DNA of 64,000 nucleotides. It comes from Aerosticca soli. Its GTDB lineage: Bacteria; Pseudomonadota; Gammaproteobacteria; Xanthomonadales; Rhodanobacteraceae. Below the pieces are notes generated by a model. That model made no database searches and was not told where the DNA came from. It worked only from the letters and a program-made list of their open reading frames with translations. Position numbers and translations under genes: made by a program. Below are positions 55,796 through 64,000 of this stretch, piece by piece (within the stretch, counting starts at the first letter, position 1; each line of letters begins with the position of its first letter). Location of the stretch: NCBI RefSeq assembly GCF_003967035.1, contig NZ_AP018560.1, positions 1,697,001 to 1,761,000 on the forward strand, written 5' to 3'.

Positions 55796-56278
55796 TCAAG
55801 CATCCGTATCGGCGTCGTCCACGTCGGCGTGGGTGACCTGTCGTACTGTGGCGGCGGCAAAGCCGCGACGCAAGAGGAACTGCGCCCGGCGGGCGCGCTC
55901 CGCCGCATCGGGGGCTGCGGCAGCGCCGAAGCGGCGTCTGAGCTGACCGGCCGCCAGAACGTTCCAGTCGATATCGGCATCATCCAGCAAGGCGCGGATG
56001 CGGGCCTCCGGCAAACCGTGCCCCTTGAGCTCCAGGCGCAGGCGCAACGGCCCGTAACCCTGCGACGCGCGATGGCGAATCAGCGTCGCGGCGAAGCGCT
56101 CGTCGTCCTGATGGCGCCGCTCACCGAGCCGCCTCAACGCATCGAGCGTCTCGGCGCTCGAAAAACCCTTACGTTTGAGTTTGGCGCCCAGTTCCCGCTG
56201 CGAATGCTCGCGACGGGCAAGCAGCGCGATGGCCGTTTCGTAGGCATCGACACGCGGTTTGTCGTCGCGGCCCGGCAC
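55796..56278 (-). CDS. recX: RecA regulator RecX
   Basis: A 160-residue protein of three-helix repeats that caps and destabilises RecA filaments. Motifs are [21 protein letters not shown] near the start, [22 protein letters not shown] in the middle and [19 protein letters not shown] at the end. It lies 8 bases after the stop of the short-chain dehydrogenase gene, which separates it from recA; the three are probably one transcript. Confidence 0.92.
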   Translation of the reverse strand: MPGRDDKPRVDAYETAIALLARREHSQRELGAKLKRKGFSSAETLDALRRLGERRHQDDERFAATLIRHRASQGYGPLRLRLELKGHGLPEARIRALLDDADIDWNVLAAGQLRRRFGAAAAPDAAERARRAQFLLRRGFAAATVRQVTHADVDDADTDA

Positions 56279-56286
56279 GGCGCGGA

Positions 56287-56916
56287 TCAGTGCACCCGAT
56301 AGACCTGGCCGGTCTGCGCGCCTTCCACGCTGCGGCTGTAGGCAAGCGCGACGCGCGCGGCCGGCACTGGATCGAAGCCGCGGAAATACGGGGCATAGGC
56401 ATCCAGCGATTCGGCGACGACGCCGGGACTCACCGCATTGATGCGCAGGCCGCGCGGCAATTCGATCGCCGCCGCGCGTACGAACGATTGCAGCGCGCCA
56501 TTGACCAGACTCGAGGAACTGCCCTCGACCACCGGCTCCTCGGCGAGCAGCCCGGTGGTCAGCGTGATCGAACCACCCTCGGCGAGCACGTCACGCGCGG
56601 CGAGCGCCAGATTGACCTGGCCGAGCAGCTTGTCGGCCAACCCGAGCGTATGCAGGGACGCTCCATACGGAGCCGCGACGAAATCGGCGAGCGGCGCAAA
56701 CGCCGTGTTGCCGGCGGCGCAGATCACGGCATCCAGCGGCCCGGCGCCGGCGAGCGCCTCCCGCATGCCGGCCGGATCGGCGAGATCGAAATGCAGATCG
56801 CCGGAGCGACGCCCCGCGCCGATGATTGCATGCCGGGCACCGAGTTCGGCGGCGATGGCGCGGCCGATGGTGCCGCCGGCGCCGACCAACAGAATGCGCA
56901 GACGTCGCTCCTTCAT
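56287..56916 (-). CDS. Short-chain dehydrogenase between recA and recX
   Basis: A 209-residue SDR oxidoreductase. LLVGAGGTIGRAIAAELG is the NAD(P) site, CAAGNTAF the NNAG-like loop, and TTGLLAEEPV with the NGALQSFVRAAAIELP helix holds the region where Ser, Tyr and Lys normally stand; a canonical YxxxK is not seen (NGALQS in its place), so the catalytic set is atypical. Function unknown. It starts 5 bases after recA and ends 8 before recX. Such a gene between them is unusual. Confidence 0.82.
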   Translation of the reverse strand: MKERRLRILLVGAGGTIGRAIAAELGARHAIIGAGRRSGDLHFDLADPAGMREALAGAGPLDAVICAAGNTAFAPLADFVAAPYGASLHTLGLADKLLGQVNLALAARDVLAEGGSITLTTGLLAEEPVVEGSSSSLVNGALQSFVRAAAIELPRGLRINAVSPGVVAESLDAYAPYFRGFDPVPAARVALAYSRSVEGAQTGQVYRVH

Positions 56917-56921
56917 CAGCC

Positions 56922-57950
<1,029 letters not shown>

Positions 57951-58073
57951 CGCGGGAAGTCTCTGGTGATTGGAACTCGATGCAGGATGCCGCAAGGCCG
58001 TCTCACGGACTGCGATTGCGTGCCGCAAGCAGTATCCCACATCGCCGGATCGAGACCCGGGGCGGACGGCGCG

Positions 58074-58583
58074 TCAGGGCGTCAGTTCTTGCCACGTCCC
58101 GGTGAGCGCCGCGGCCACGGTCAGGCGCCGGACGGCATCCCGGTCGCCGTCGAAATGGAACAGCCGAGCGTGCGCATAGCCGCCGCGCCGCTTCCAGGCG
58201 ATCCATACCGTCCCCACGGGCTTGTCGGGCGTCCCGCCTGATGGCCCGGCAATGCCGGTCACCGCCACCGCCACGCCGGCCCCGAACCGGGCCAGGGCGC
58301 CCGATACCATTTCCAGCGCCGTCTCCTCGCTTACCGCGCCGAAACGCTCGAGTGTGCGCGGATTGACACCCAAAAGGGCTTCTTTGGCCTCGTAGCTGTA
58401 GGCCACGGCTCCCGCCTCGAACCAGGCGGAACTGCCGGGCAGATCGGTGAGGACCTTCGCGATCCAGCCGCCCGTACACGATTCGGCGGTGACCACCATC
58501 AAGCGGTGCTGCCGCGCCTTGTCGGCCACCTGCTCGGCCAGTTCGCGCAGTCGCTCGTCGGTGGGAAAATCGTATGCGTTCAT
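58074..58583 (-). CDS. CinA-family nicotinamide-nucleotide amidohydrolase
   Basis: A 169-residue single-domain CinA C-terminal protein (PncC type), which cleaves nicotinamide mononucleotide to recycle NAD by-products. Motifs are VVTAESCTGGWIAKVLTD with the catalytic Ser/Thr, GAVAYSYEAKEALLGV, VSEETALEMVSGAL and VTGIAGPSGGTPDKPVGTVWIAW. Start ATG at 58583. It lies directly upstream of recA, the usual cinA-recA order. Confidence 0.92.
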   Translation of the reverse strand: MNAYDFPTDERLRELAEQVADKARQHRLMVVTAESCTGGWIAKVLTDLPGSSAWFEAGAVAYSYEAKEALLGVNPRTLERFGAVSEETALEMVSGALARFGAGVAVAVTGIAGPSGGTPDKPVGTVWIAWKRRGGYAHARLFHFDGDRDAVRRLTVAAALTGTWQELTP

Positions 58584-58651
58584 CGCCACAAGGATCCGCT
58601 GGAGTGTTGTCGAGCACTTCGGGCGCCGGAGGTCGCAGATCATGCAAACAC

Positions 58652-58682
58652 GAATGCCCGCATCGATCCGATGCGGGCATTC
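58652..58682 (-). terminator. Hairpin after the OmpA-like gene
   Basis: GAATGCCCGCATCG pairs perfectly with CGATGCGGGCATTC around a three-base loop, 61 bases past the stop of the OmpA-like gene. The T tail is poor, so it is only a probable terminator. Confidence 0.55.
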
Positions 58683-58742
58683 GAAGTGACCCGTTTGCGG
58701 ATGCCGGGCCAAAGACCACCCGGCACGGCACCCCTCCCGGGC

Positions 58743-59885
58743 TTACTGCTGCACCTGAAGCTCCGTGCGACGGTTGCGCGCACGACCCTCGGGCGTGTCG
58801 TTGGTGTCGATCGGATCGTTCTCGCCATGCCCAATCGGACCCTGCAGACGACTCGGATCGATCCCGTGCTTGACCAAATAGTCATACACGATCTGCGCAC
58901 GACGCTCCGACAAGGCCTGGTTGTACTCGTCCGTACCAATCGAATCGGTGTAACCGGCCACCGTCACCTTGACGTCCGGATAACGCTTGAGCGTATCCAC
59001 CGCCTGATCCAGGATCGCCAACGACTCGCTGGTCGGCTCGGCCAAGGCCTTGGCAATCTCCTCCGCCTTCACATGACCCTTCTTCGGATAGTCGAACTTG
59101 AAGTTCACACCCCGAAGATCGATCACCACCTTCTGCGGACAACCGTCCGGACCCACCATCGTGCCCGCCGGTGTACCCGGGCACTTGTCGTCGCAATCGT
59201 TCACGCCATCGCCATCACTGTCCTTGGTCGAACAATCATTCACCGGCGCAGGCGCGGCAGCCGGTACCGGCTTGGCCGGCGGCTCGCCAAATCGCGACAC
59301 GATGCTGAAACCCAGGAACCAGTCGCCATAACCGTCTTCCTTGCGCTGCGACTTGTCATCCCAGTCATAACGATAACCCGCCTCGACACGGAAATCCGAA
59401 CTGTCCGTGATCGTCTTGGACAAGCCCGCACCCAACTCCGCCGCCGGCGACCAACCATCGTCATTCCGGTTGTTGTGATAACTGCCCATCACGCCAGCCA
59501 ACAGATACGGACGCCACGCGTTCCAGTCGCCCGCGTAAAAACGCGCCGCCACACCCACACTGTTGTTCGACCAGTTGCCACCACCCGCACGGCGGTCACG
59601 ATCACGCTTGGTGCGGTCGGCAAAAATGTCGATCGAGGCATGCGGCGATATATACCGACCCACCGCCAACCCGTAATACACCTGACGACTGCTCGTGTTG
59701 CGGTCCGTGTCGTTGTAGTAACCACCCACCGTCGGCGCAATGTACCAACGATCGTCATAGCTGGCCGCATCCATCGCCACGCCCGCACTGCTGCCCGCCG
59801 ACGCCGGCGCCGCATCCTGCGCCTGCACCACCCCGGCACCACCCAGGGCCATGGCCATCAAGATATACATACCCTTTCGCTTCAT
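58743..59885 (-). CDS. OmpA-family outer-membrane protein
   Basis: A 380-residue protein: signal peptide (residues 1-22), an eight-stranded barrel (about 25-205), a calcium-binding thrombospondin type 3-like stretch (KDSDGDGVNDCDDKCPGTPAG), and a C-terminal OmpA domain that binds peptidoglycan (VTVAGYTDSIGTDEYNQALSERR, and NDTPEGRARNRRTELQV). The ribosome-binding site is AAGGAGACACCGAG. It looks more highly expressed and less GC-rich than its neighbours, as expected for an abundant envelope protein. Confidence 0.94.
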   Translation of the reverse strand: MKRKGMYILMAMALGGAGVVQAQDAAPASAGSSAGVAMDAASYDDRWYIAPTVGGYYNDTDRNTSSRQVYYGLAVGRYISPHASIDIFADRTKRDRDRRAGGGNWSNNSVGVAARFYAGDWNAWRPYLLAGVMGSYHNNRNDDGWSPAAELGAGLSKTITDSSDFRVEAGYRYDWDDKSQRKEDGYGDWFLGFSIVSRFGEPPAKPVPAAAPAPVNDCSTKDSDGDGVNDCDDKCPGTPAGTMVGPDGCPQKVVIDLRGVNFKFDYPKKGHVKAEEIAKALAEPTSESLAILDQAVDTLKRYPDVKVTVAGYTDSIGTDEYNQALSERRAQIVYDYLVKHGIDPSRLQGPIGHGENDPIDTNDTPEGRARNRRTELQVQQ

Positions 59886-59984
59886 CTCGGTGTCTCCTTG
59901 CAAGACTTGTGAAAACCCCAAAAAAGCCACGCCGACGCCATGACGTCCGGCAGACCGGGTGTGATTAGGGCAGTAACGACATCT

Positions 59985-61436
59985 TTACGGCGTGAAGAGC
60001 TCGAGGAAACGGTGCACCGGCATGCGGTCGAAGCTGGCCGGGTCGGCCGTGGCCTCGAGAATGGCCTTGACGCGATGCGCAGGCAAATGGCCGCGCAGCG
60101 CGCCTTCGAATTTCTTGAGCAGCACCGGAATGCCTTCGGCGCGGCGCTTGCGGTGGCCGATCGGGTAATCGACGGCGACGCGCTCGGTGCTGGAGCCATC
60201 CTTGAAGAACACCTGCACCGCGTTGCCGATGTAGCGTTTGTCCGGGTCGAAATAGTCCCTGGTGAACTGCGGGTTCTCGCGCACCTCCATCTTCGCGCGC
60301 AGGGCGTCGATGCGCGGGTCGGCGGCGACGTCGTCGTTGTAGTCGTCGGCGGTCAGCCGGCCGAAGATCAAGGGCACGGCGACCATGTACTGGATGCAGT
60401 GGTCACGGTCGGCGTAATTGGCGAGCGGACCGGTCTTGTCGATGATGCGGCAGCCGGCCTCCTGGGTCTCGATCACGATGCGGTCGATCTCGTCGAGCCG
60501 CGAGGCGACCTGGGGATGCAGCTTCATCGCGCACTCGACCGCCGTCTGCGCGTGGAACTCGGCCGGGAAGCTGATCTTGAACAGCACGTTCTCCATCACG
60601 TAGCTGCCGAACGGACGCTCGAACTCGAACGGCTTGCCCTTGAAGGCGACGTCGTAATAGCCCCAGGTCTTGGCGCTCAGTGCCGACGGATAGCCCACCA
60701 CGCCGCGGTACACGGCATTGATAGCATGCGTGACCGCGCGCCGGCAGGCATCGCCCGCCGCCCAGCTCTTGCGCGGCCCGGTGTTGGGCGCGTGGCGATA
60801 GGTGCGCAGCGCGCCGTTGTCGATCCAGCTGTGCGAGACCGCGGTGACGATGCGTTCCTTGTCGCCGCCCAGCATGTGCGTGGCCACCGCGGTGGAGGCC
60901 AGCCGCACCAGGATCACGTGATCCTGCCCTACCCGGTTGAAGCTGTTCTTGAGCGCATAACAGCCTTGAATCTCGTGCGCCTTGATCGCGTAACCCAGCA
61001 CGTCGCGCACGGTCAGCGGCGTGCCGCCTTCTCGTTCGGCCTTGCGGCCGAGGTAATCGGCCACGGCGAGAATGGCACCAAGGTTGTCCGAAGGGTGTCC
61101 CCATTCGGCGGCAAGCCAGGTGTCGTTGAAATCCAGCCAGCGGATCTGCGTGCCGATGGCGAAGGCGGCCTGCGCCGGATCGAGCTCGTGACTGGTGCCC
61201 GGCACGCGTGCGCCGCCCGGCAGCGTGGCGCCTGGCACCAGCGGGCCCAGATGCTTGACGCATTCGGGAAAGCGCATCGCCAGCATGGCGCAGCCCAGCG
61301 AATCGAGCAGCATGTAGCGCGCGGTGTCGTAAGCCTCCGTCGAGTCGATCCGGTAGTCGGCCACGTAGTCGGCGATGTCCACCATCGGCTGATCGGGATC
61401 GGGACGGACGGCGGAGCGGATGTCATGCGCACTCAT
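59985..61436 (-). CDS. prpD: 2-Methylcitrate dehydratase PrpD
   Basis: Dehydrates 2-methylcitrate to cis-2-methylaconitate in the methylcitrate cycle for propionyl-CoA. The 483-residue protein of the MmgE/PrpD family has LDSLGCAMLAMRFPEC, WLDFNDTWLAAEWGHPSDNLG and VSHSWIDNGALRTYRHAP. The ATG at 61436 gives MSAHDIRSAVRPD. prpC and prpB are on the same strand, but a TerC-family gene on the other strand lies between. Confidence 0.93.
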   Translation of the reverse strand: MSAHDIRSAVRPDPDQPMVDIADYVADYRIDSTEAYDTARYMLLDSLGCAMLAMRFPECVKHLGPLVPGATLPGGARVPGTSHELDPAQAAFAIGTQIRWLDFNDTWLAAEWGHPSDNLGAILAVADYLGRKAEREGGTPLTVRDVLGYAIKAHEIQGCYALKNSFNRVGQDHVILVRLASTAVATHMLGGDKERIVTAVSHSWIDNGALRTYRHAPNTGPRKSWAAGDACRRAVTHAINAVYRGVVGYPSALSAKTWGYYDVAFKGKPFEFERPFGSYVMENVLFKISFPAEFHAQTAVECAMKLHPQVASRLDEIDRIVIETQEAGCRIIDKTGPLANYADRDHCIQYMVAVPLIFGRLTADDYNDDVAADPRIDALRAKMEVRENPQFTRDYFDPDKRYIGNAVQVFFKDGSSTERVAVDYPIGHRKRRAEGIPVLLKKFEGALRGHLPAHRVKAILEATADPASFDRMPVHRFLELFTP

Positions 61437-61503
61437 GAGCGATCTCGGCGTTGGAAAAGAATGCGGATTGTACCTTCACGCCTGGACATGAGCCGCGGCG
61501 CGC

Positions 61504-61533
61504 TTGACGATTCTCTCTCGCAACGAGGAAAAT
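61504..61533 (+). promoter_or_regulatory. Putative promoter of the TerC-family gene
   Basis: TTGACG at 61504-61509 and GAAAAT at 61528-61533, about 18 bases apart, end just before the riboswitch begins. The -10 is poor, so this is tentative. Confidence 0.35.
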
Positions 61534-61542
61534 CCAGGCACG

Positions 61543-61668
61543 TTTAAGGGAGTAGTTCCGGATACGCGCGAATCTCGGCGTATCCGCGCGGACGTCGTCA
61601 GCACGGGCATATCAAGCCCCGGCGCCGCAGCGGCAGGTTCCGCGAACGAGACTTTTACGGTGGCGAGG
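61543..61668 (+). promoter_or_regulatory. yybP-ykoY manganese riboswitch
   Basis: The leader of the TerC-family gene carries the class hallmarks in order: AAGGGAGTAG, a GC stem with CGGATACGC and GCGTATCCG, GTCGTCAGCACGGG, the CCCCGGCGCCG stem, and GGCAGGTTCCGCGAACGAGAC. A later segment GACTTTTACGG can pair with CCGTGAAAGTC at 61689-61699, close to the start codon, and may be the expression platform. Manganese binding by this class is established; the fold here is by eye. Confidence 0.85.
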
Positions 61669-61721
61669 GCCTGTGCGCCCCTTCGTCGCCGTGAAAGTCA
61701 TCGGGCGCGCGAGGAACTGCC

Positions 61722-62411
61722 GTGAGCTTCATCGACATGCTGTATGGCCTGGCGGCCATTGTTCTGCTCGACCTCGTCCTTGCCGGCGACAACGCCATCG
61801 TCATCGCGCTGGCGGCACGCAACCTGCCGCCCGCCCTGCAGCGCAAGGCGGTGTTCTGGGGCACCTTCGGCGCAATCGCGGTCCGCGTCGTGCTCACCAT
61901 CGGCGTGGTTTATCTACTCAAGCTGCCCGGCCTGATGCTCGCCGGCGGGCTGTTGCTGCTGCCCATCGCGCTCAAGCTGCTCAAGCCGGAAGATCACGAC
62001 CGCGAAGTCGACCCGGCCGCCGGGCTGTGGTCGGCGCTGCGGACCATCATCGTCGCCGATGCCCTGATGGGCATGGACAACGTGCTGGCGATCGCCGGCG
62101 CCTCGAAGGGTCATCTGCTGCTGGTGGTCGCGGGTCTCTTGATCAGCGTGCCGCTGGTGGTCTGGGGCTCGACGCTGATCCTGGTCCTGCTGCGGCGCTA
62201 TCCGGTGATCGTCTACATCGGTGCCGGCGCGATCGCCTGGACTTCAGCGCGCATGATCGCGCACGAGCACTGGCTGGGTCTGGCCGGCTGGTTCGAGCGC
62301 CGCGCATGGGCTGCCCATGCCTTCGGCGTACTGCTGGTGTTTCTGGTGTGCGGCCTGGGCTATCTGCGCGAACGCCGGCACCGCCGTATAGCCGGCGGCG
62401 CCGGAAGCTGA
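61722..62411 (+). CDS. TerC-family membrane protein, probable manganese exporter
   Basis: A 229-residue inner-membrane protein with seven or so helices. The two family motifs are LDLVLAGDNAIVIALAARN (residues 16-34) and DALMGMDNVLAIAGASKG, with acidic residues and asparagine within the membrane. YjbE/Alx-type relatives export manganese and are often preceded by this riboswitch. The GTG at 61722 has GAGGAACTGCC. It lies between prpD and prpC on the opposite strand, an unusual position. Confidence 0.9.
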   Translation: MSFIDMLYGLAAIVLLDLVLAGDNAIVIALAARNLPPALQRKAVFWGTFGAIAVRVVLTIGVVYLLKLPGLMLAGGLLLLPIALKLLKPEDHDREVDPAAGLWSALRTIIVADALMGMDNVLAIAGASKGHLLLVVAGLLISVPLVVWGSTLILVLLRRYPVIVYIGAGAIAWTSARMIAHEHWLGLAGWFERRAWAAHAFGVLLVFLVCGLGYLRERRHRRIAGGAGS

Positions 62412-62420
62412 ACCGATGGC

Positions 62421-63569
62421 TCAGGCGCGTTTGTCGATGGGCACGTAGGACAAATCCTCGGGGCCGACGTAGTTGGCGCTGGGACGGATGATCTTGCCGT
62501 CCTGGCGCTGCTCGATCACATGCGCGCTCCAGCCGGAGGTACGGGCGATCACGAACAGTGGCGTGAACATCGGTGTCGGCACACCGAGCATGTGGTAGGT
62601 GCTGGCCGAGTACCAGTCGAGGTTGGGAAACATCTTCTTGAGATCCCACATCAGCTTTTCGATGCGCTGGGAAATCTCGAACAGCACCGGGTTGCCGCCC
62701 TCATCGCAGAGCTTGCGCGAGATTTCCTTGATGATCTCGTTGCGCGGATCGGACACCGTGTAGACCGGATGGCCGAAGCCGATGATGATTTCCTTGCGCG
62801 CCACGCGCTCGCGGATGTCGGCCTCGGCCTCGTCGGCACTGCGGTAACGGCTGATGATTTCCATCGCCACCTCGTTGGCGCCGCCGTGCTTGGGGCCGCG
62901 CAGTGCGCCGATCGCGCCGGTAATGGCCGAATACATGTCCGAGCCGGTGCCGGCGATCACCCGTGCGGTGAAGGTCGAGGCGTTGAATTCGTGTTCGGCG
63001 TAGAGAATCATCGACTTGTCCAGCGACTGGGCATGCAGCTCGCTGGGGGCCTTGCCGTGCAGCAGGTGCAGGAAATGCGCGGCGATCGACTCGTCGTCGG
63101 TTTCGGTCTCGATGCGCTTGCCGTTGTGGCTGAAGTGATACCAGTACAGCAGCATGGAACCGAAACTCGCCATCAGGCGGTCGGCGATGTCGCGCGCTCC
63201 GGCCAGCGGATGGTCTTCCCGCTCCGGCAGCACGGTGCCCAGCACCGAACAGCCGGTGCGCAGCACGTCCATCGGATGGGTGGCGGCAGGCAGCAGTTCG
63301 AGCACGCGCTTGACCGGCGCCGGCAGACCGCGCAGGCGTTTGAGCTTGGTCTTGTAGTTCTGCAATTCGCGCCAGCTCGGCAGGACACCGTAGACCAGGA
63401 GATAGGCCACTTCCTCGAAGCTGCCCTTGGCGGCCAGGTCATGGATGTCGTAGCCGCGGTAATGCAGATCGTTGCCGCTGCGGCCGACGGTGCACAGCGC
63501 GGTGTTGCCCGCCGGCACACCGGACAGCGCGACCGACTTCTTGGGTTTGGGGGCGACTTGCTCGCTCAT
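62421..63569 (-). CDS. prpC: 2-Methylcitrate synthase PrpC
   Basis: Condenses propionyl-CoA and oxaloacetate to 2-methylcitrate. The 382-residue citrate-synthase-family protein has [15 protein letters not shown]-like [32 protein letters not shown] and [16 protein letters not shown] with the active-site histidines, and a late catalytic acid region. The order with prpB upstream and prpD nearby makes PrpC more likely than GltA. The ATG at 63569 follows GGAGACC. Confidence 0.94.
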   Translation of the reverse strand: MSEQVAPKPKKSVALSGVPAGNTALCTVGRSGNDLHYRGYDIHDLAAKGSFEEVAYLLVYGVLPSWRELQNYKTKLKRLRGLPAPVKRVLELLPAATHPMDVLRTGCSVLGTVLPEREDHPLAGARDIADRLMASFGSMLLYWYHFSHNGKRIETETDDESIAAHFLHLLHGKAPSELHAQSLDKSMILYAEHEFNASTFTARVIAGTGSDMYSAITGAIGALRGPKHGGANEVAMEIISRYRSADEAEADIRERVARKEIIIGFGHPVYTVSDPRNEIIKEISRKLCDEGGNPVLFEISQRIEKLMWDLKKMFPNLDWYSASTYHMLGVPTPMFTPLFVIARTSGWSAHVIEQRQDGKIIRPSANYVGPEDLSYVPIDKRA

Positions 63570-63625
63570 GGAGGTCTCCAGACGGGGATGCGATGTGCCG
63601 CGCGTGCGCGGCACCAGGGATGAGA

Positions 63626-64000
63626 TCAGCGCTTCTTGTCGCTCGCGAACAGGGCGTCGAGCTTGGCCTCGTAGGCGTGGTAGTTCAAAAAGTCGTAAAG
63701 CTCGTCGCGGGTTTGCAGCTGATCGATGAGATGCTTCTGCGTACCTTCGCGGCGCACGGTCTGATAGAAATTGAGCGCGGCCTTGTTCATCGCCCGATAG
63801 GCGCCGCAGCAGTAGAGCGCGATGTCCACGTTCGCCGAACGCAATTCGTCGGTGGTGAAGAACGGGGTGGCGCCGAACTCGGTGAGGTTGGCCAGGATGG
63901 GTACTTTCACCGCGGCCTTGAAGCGGCGGTAGTCCTCCAGCGTCTTCATCGCCTCGGGGAAGATCATGTCGGCACCGGCCTCGACATAGGCGCAGGCGCG
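63626..64000 (-). CDS. prpB: Methylisocitrate lyase PrpB, 5' part beyond the window
   Basis: The C-terminal 124 residues are present, opening at the edge with [20 protein letters not shown] and ending LFASDKKR. The [15 protein letters not shown] and [21 protein letters not shown] stretches are typical of PrpB, which cuts 2-methylisocitrate to pyruvate and succinate. The KKCGH catalytic loop lies outside the window. It is followed 56 bases later by prpC, so prpBC is one operon. Confidence 0.93.
   Translation of the reverse strand, partial: RACAYVEAGADMIFPEAMKTLEDYRRFKAAVKVPILANLTEFGATPFFTTDELRSANVDIALYCCGAYRAMNKAALNFYQTVRREGTQKHLIDQLQTRDELYDFLNYHAYEAKLDALFASDKKR

Noticed and set aside
57951-58073. 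LexA operator before recA
   Set aside because: I looked for CTG-N10-CAG and Xanthomonas-type TTAGTA-like dyads and found none that fits.

Overview
The window comes from a GC-rich gammaproteobacterium. The csrA/tRNA-Ser/alaS/recX/recA/cinA block, the MSIKSD-type Dcd, the methylcitrate genes and the TonB-dependent receptors point to the Xanthomonadales, most likely Rhodanobacteraceae. Genus cannot be fixed from the sequence alone. Most of the window is tightly packed housekeeping sequence. The accessory interest lies at about 20.6-29.3 kb and 32.6-49.9 kb.

Layout. 1-16.9 kb: DUF3025 (cut by the window edge), rimO, a dienelactone hydrolase/HIT pair, a lipoprotein, dcd, ftsK, ald with a terminator-like hairpin in its leader, trxB, a FemAB-like gene and aat, a zinc alcohol dehydrogenase, ppk1 and two methyltransferases. 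17-20.5 kb: a GH15 glucoamylase and a MASE2-GGDEF diguanylate cyclase. 20.6-25 kb: a DUF1800-DUF1501-DUF1800 secretion-type triplet whose outer genes share near-identical patches. 25-29.3 kb: a hybrid histidine kinase that appears translationally coupled to a 31-residue upstream ORF, and two KGG stress-protein genes with shared upstream blocks flanking a general-stress-type SDR. 29.5-32.5 kb: mdh, a class I aminotransferase and a cyclophilin.

32.6-47.2 kb is the most interesting region. It looks like a dedicated polyhydroxybutyrate (PHB) utilisation locus. It holds a secreted PHB depolymerase, a secreted 3-hydroxybutyrate-oligomer hydrolase, two TonB-dependent receptors (one frameshifted), a GntP-family permease of the type linked to 3-hydroxybutyrate, a secreted class 2 lipase, and a two-component pair made of an SSF-transporter hybrid histidine kinase and a LuxR-type response regulator (CrbS/CrbR-like). 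The oligomer-hydrolase and permease promoters share a 15-base element, ACYTTCGTACRATGS, in the same orientation over the -10 region, so co-regulation is likely. The working model is: polymer cut outside or in the periplasm, oligomers taken through the receptors, oligomers cut to monomer, and monomer imported by the permease.

47.2-50 kb: a LacI regulator, an ORF that fuses the front of an ISL3 transposase to the tail of a histidine kinase, and a Fur-box-controlled unknown gene. 50-64 kb: an aldo/keto reductase, alr, an IS3 transposase scrap, tRNA-Ser(GCT), csrA, alaS, recX, an SDR inserted between recX and recA, recA, a cinA-type amidase, an OmpA-like protein, and prpD/prpC/prpB interrupted by a TerC-family gene under a yybP-ykoY manganese riboswitch.
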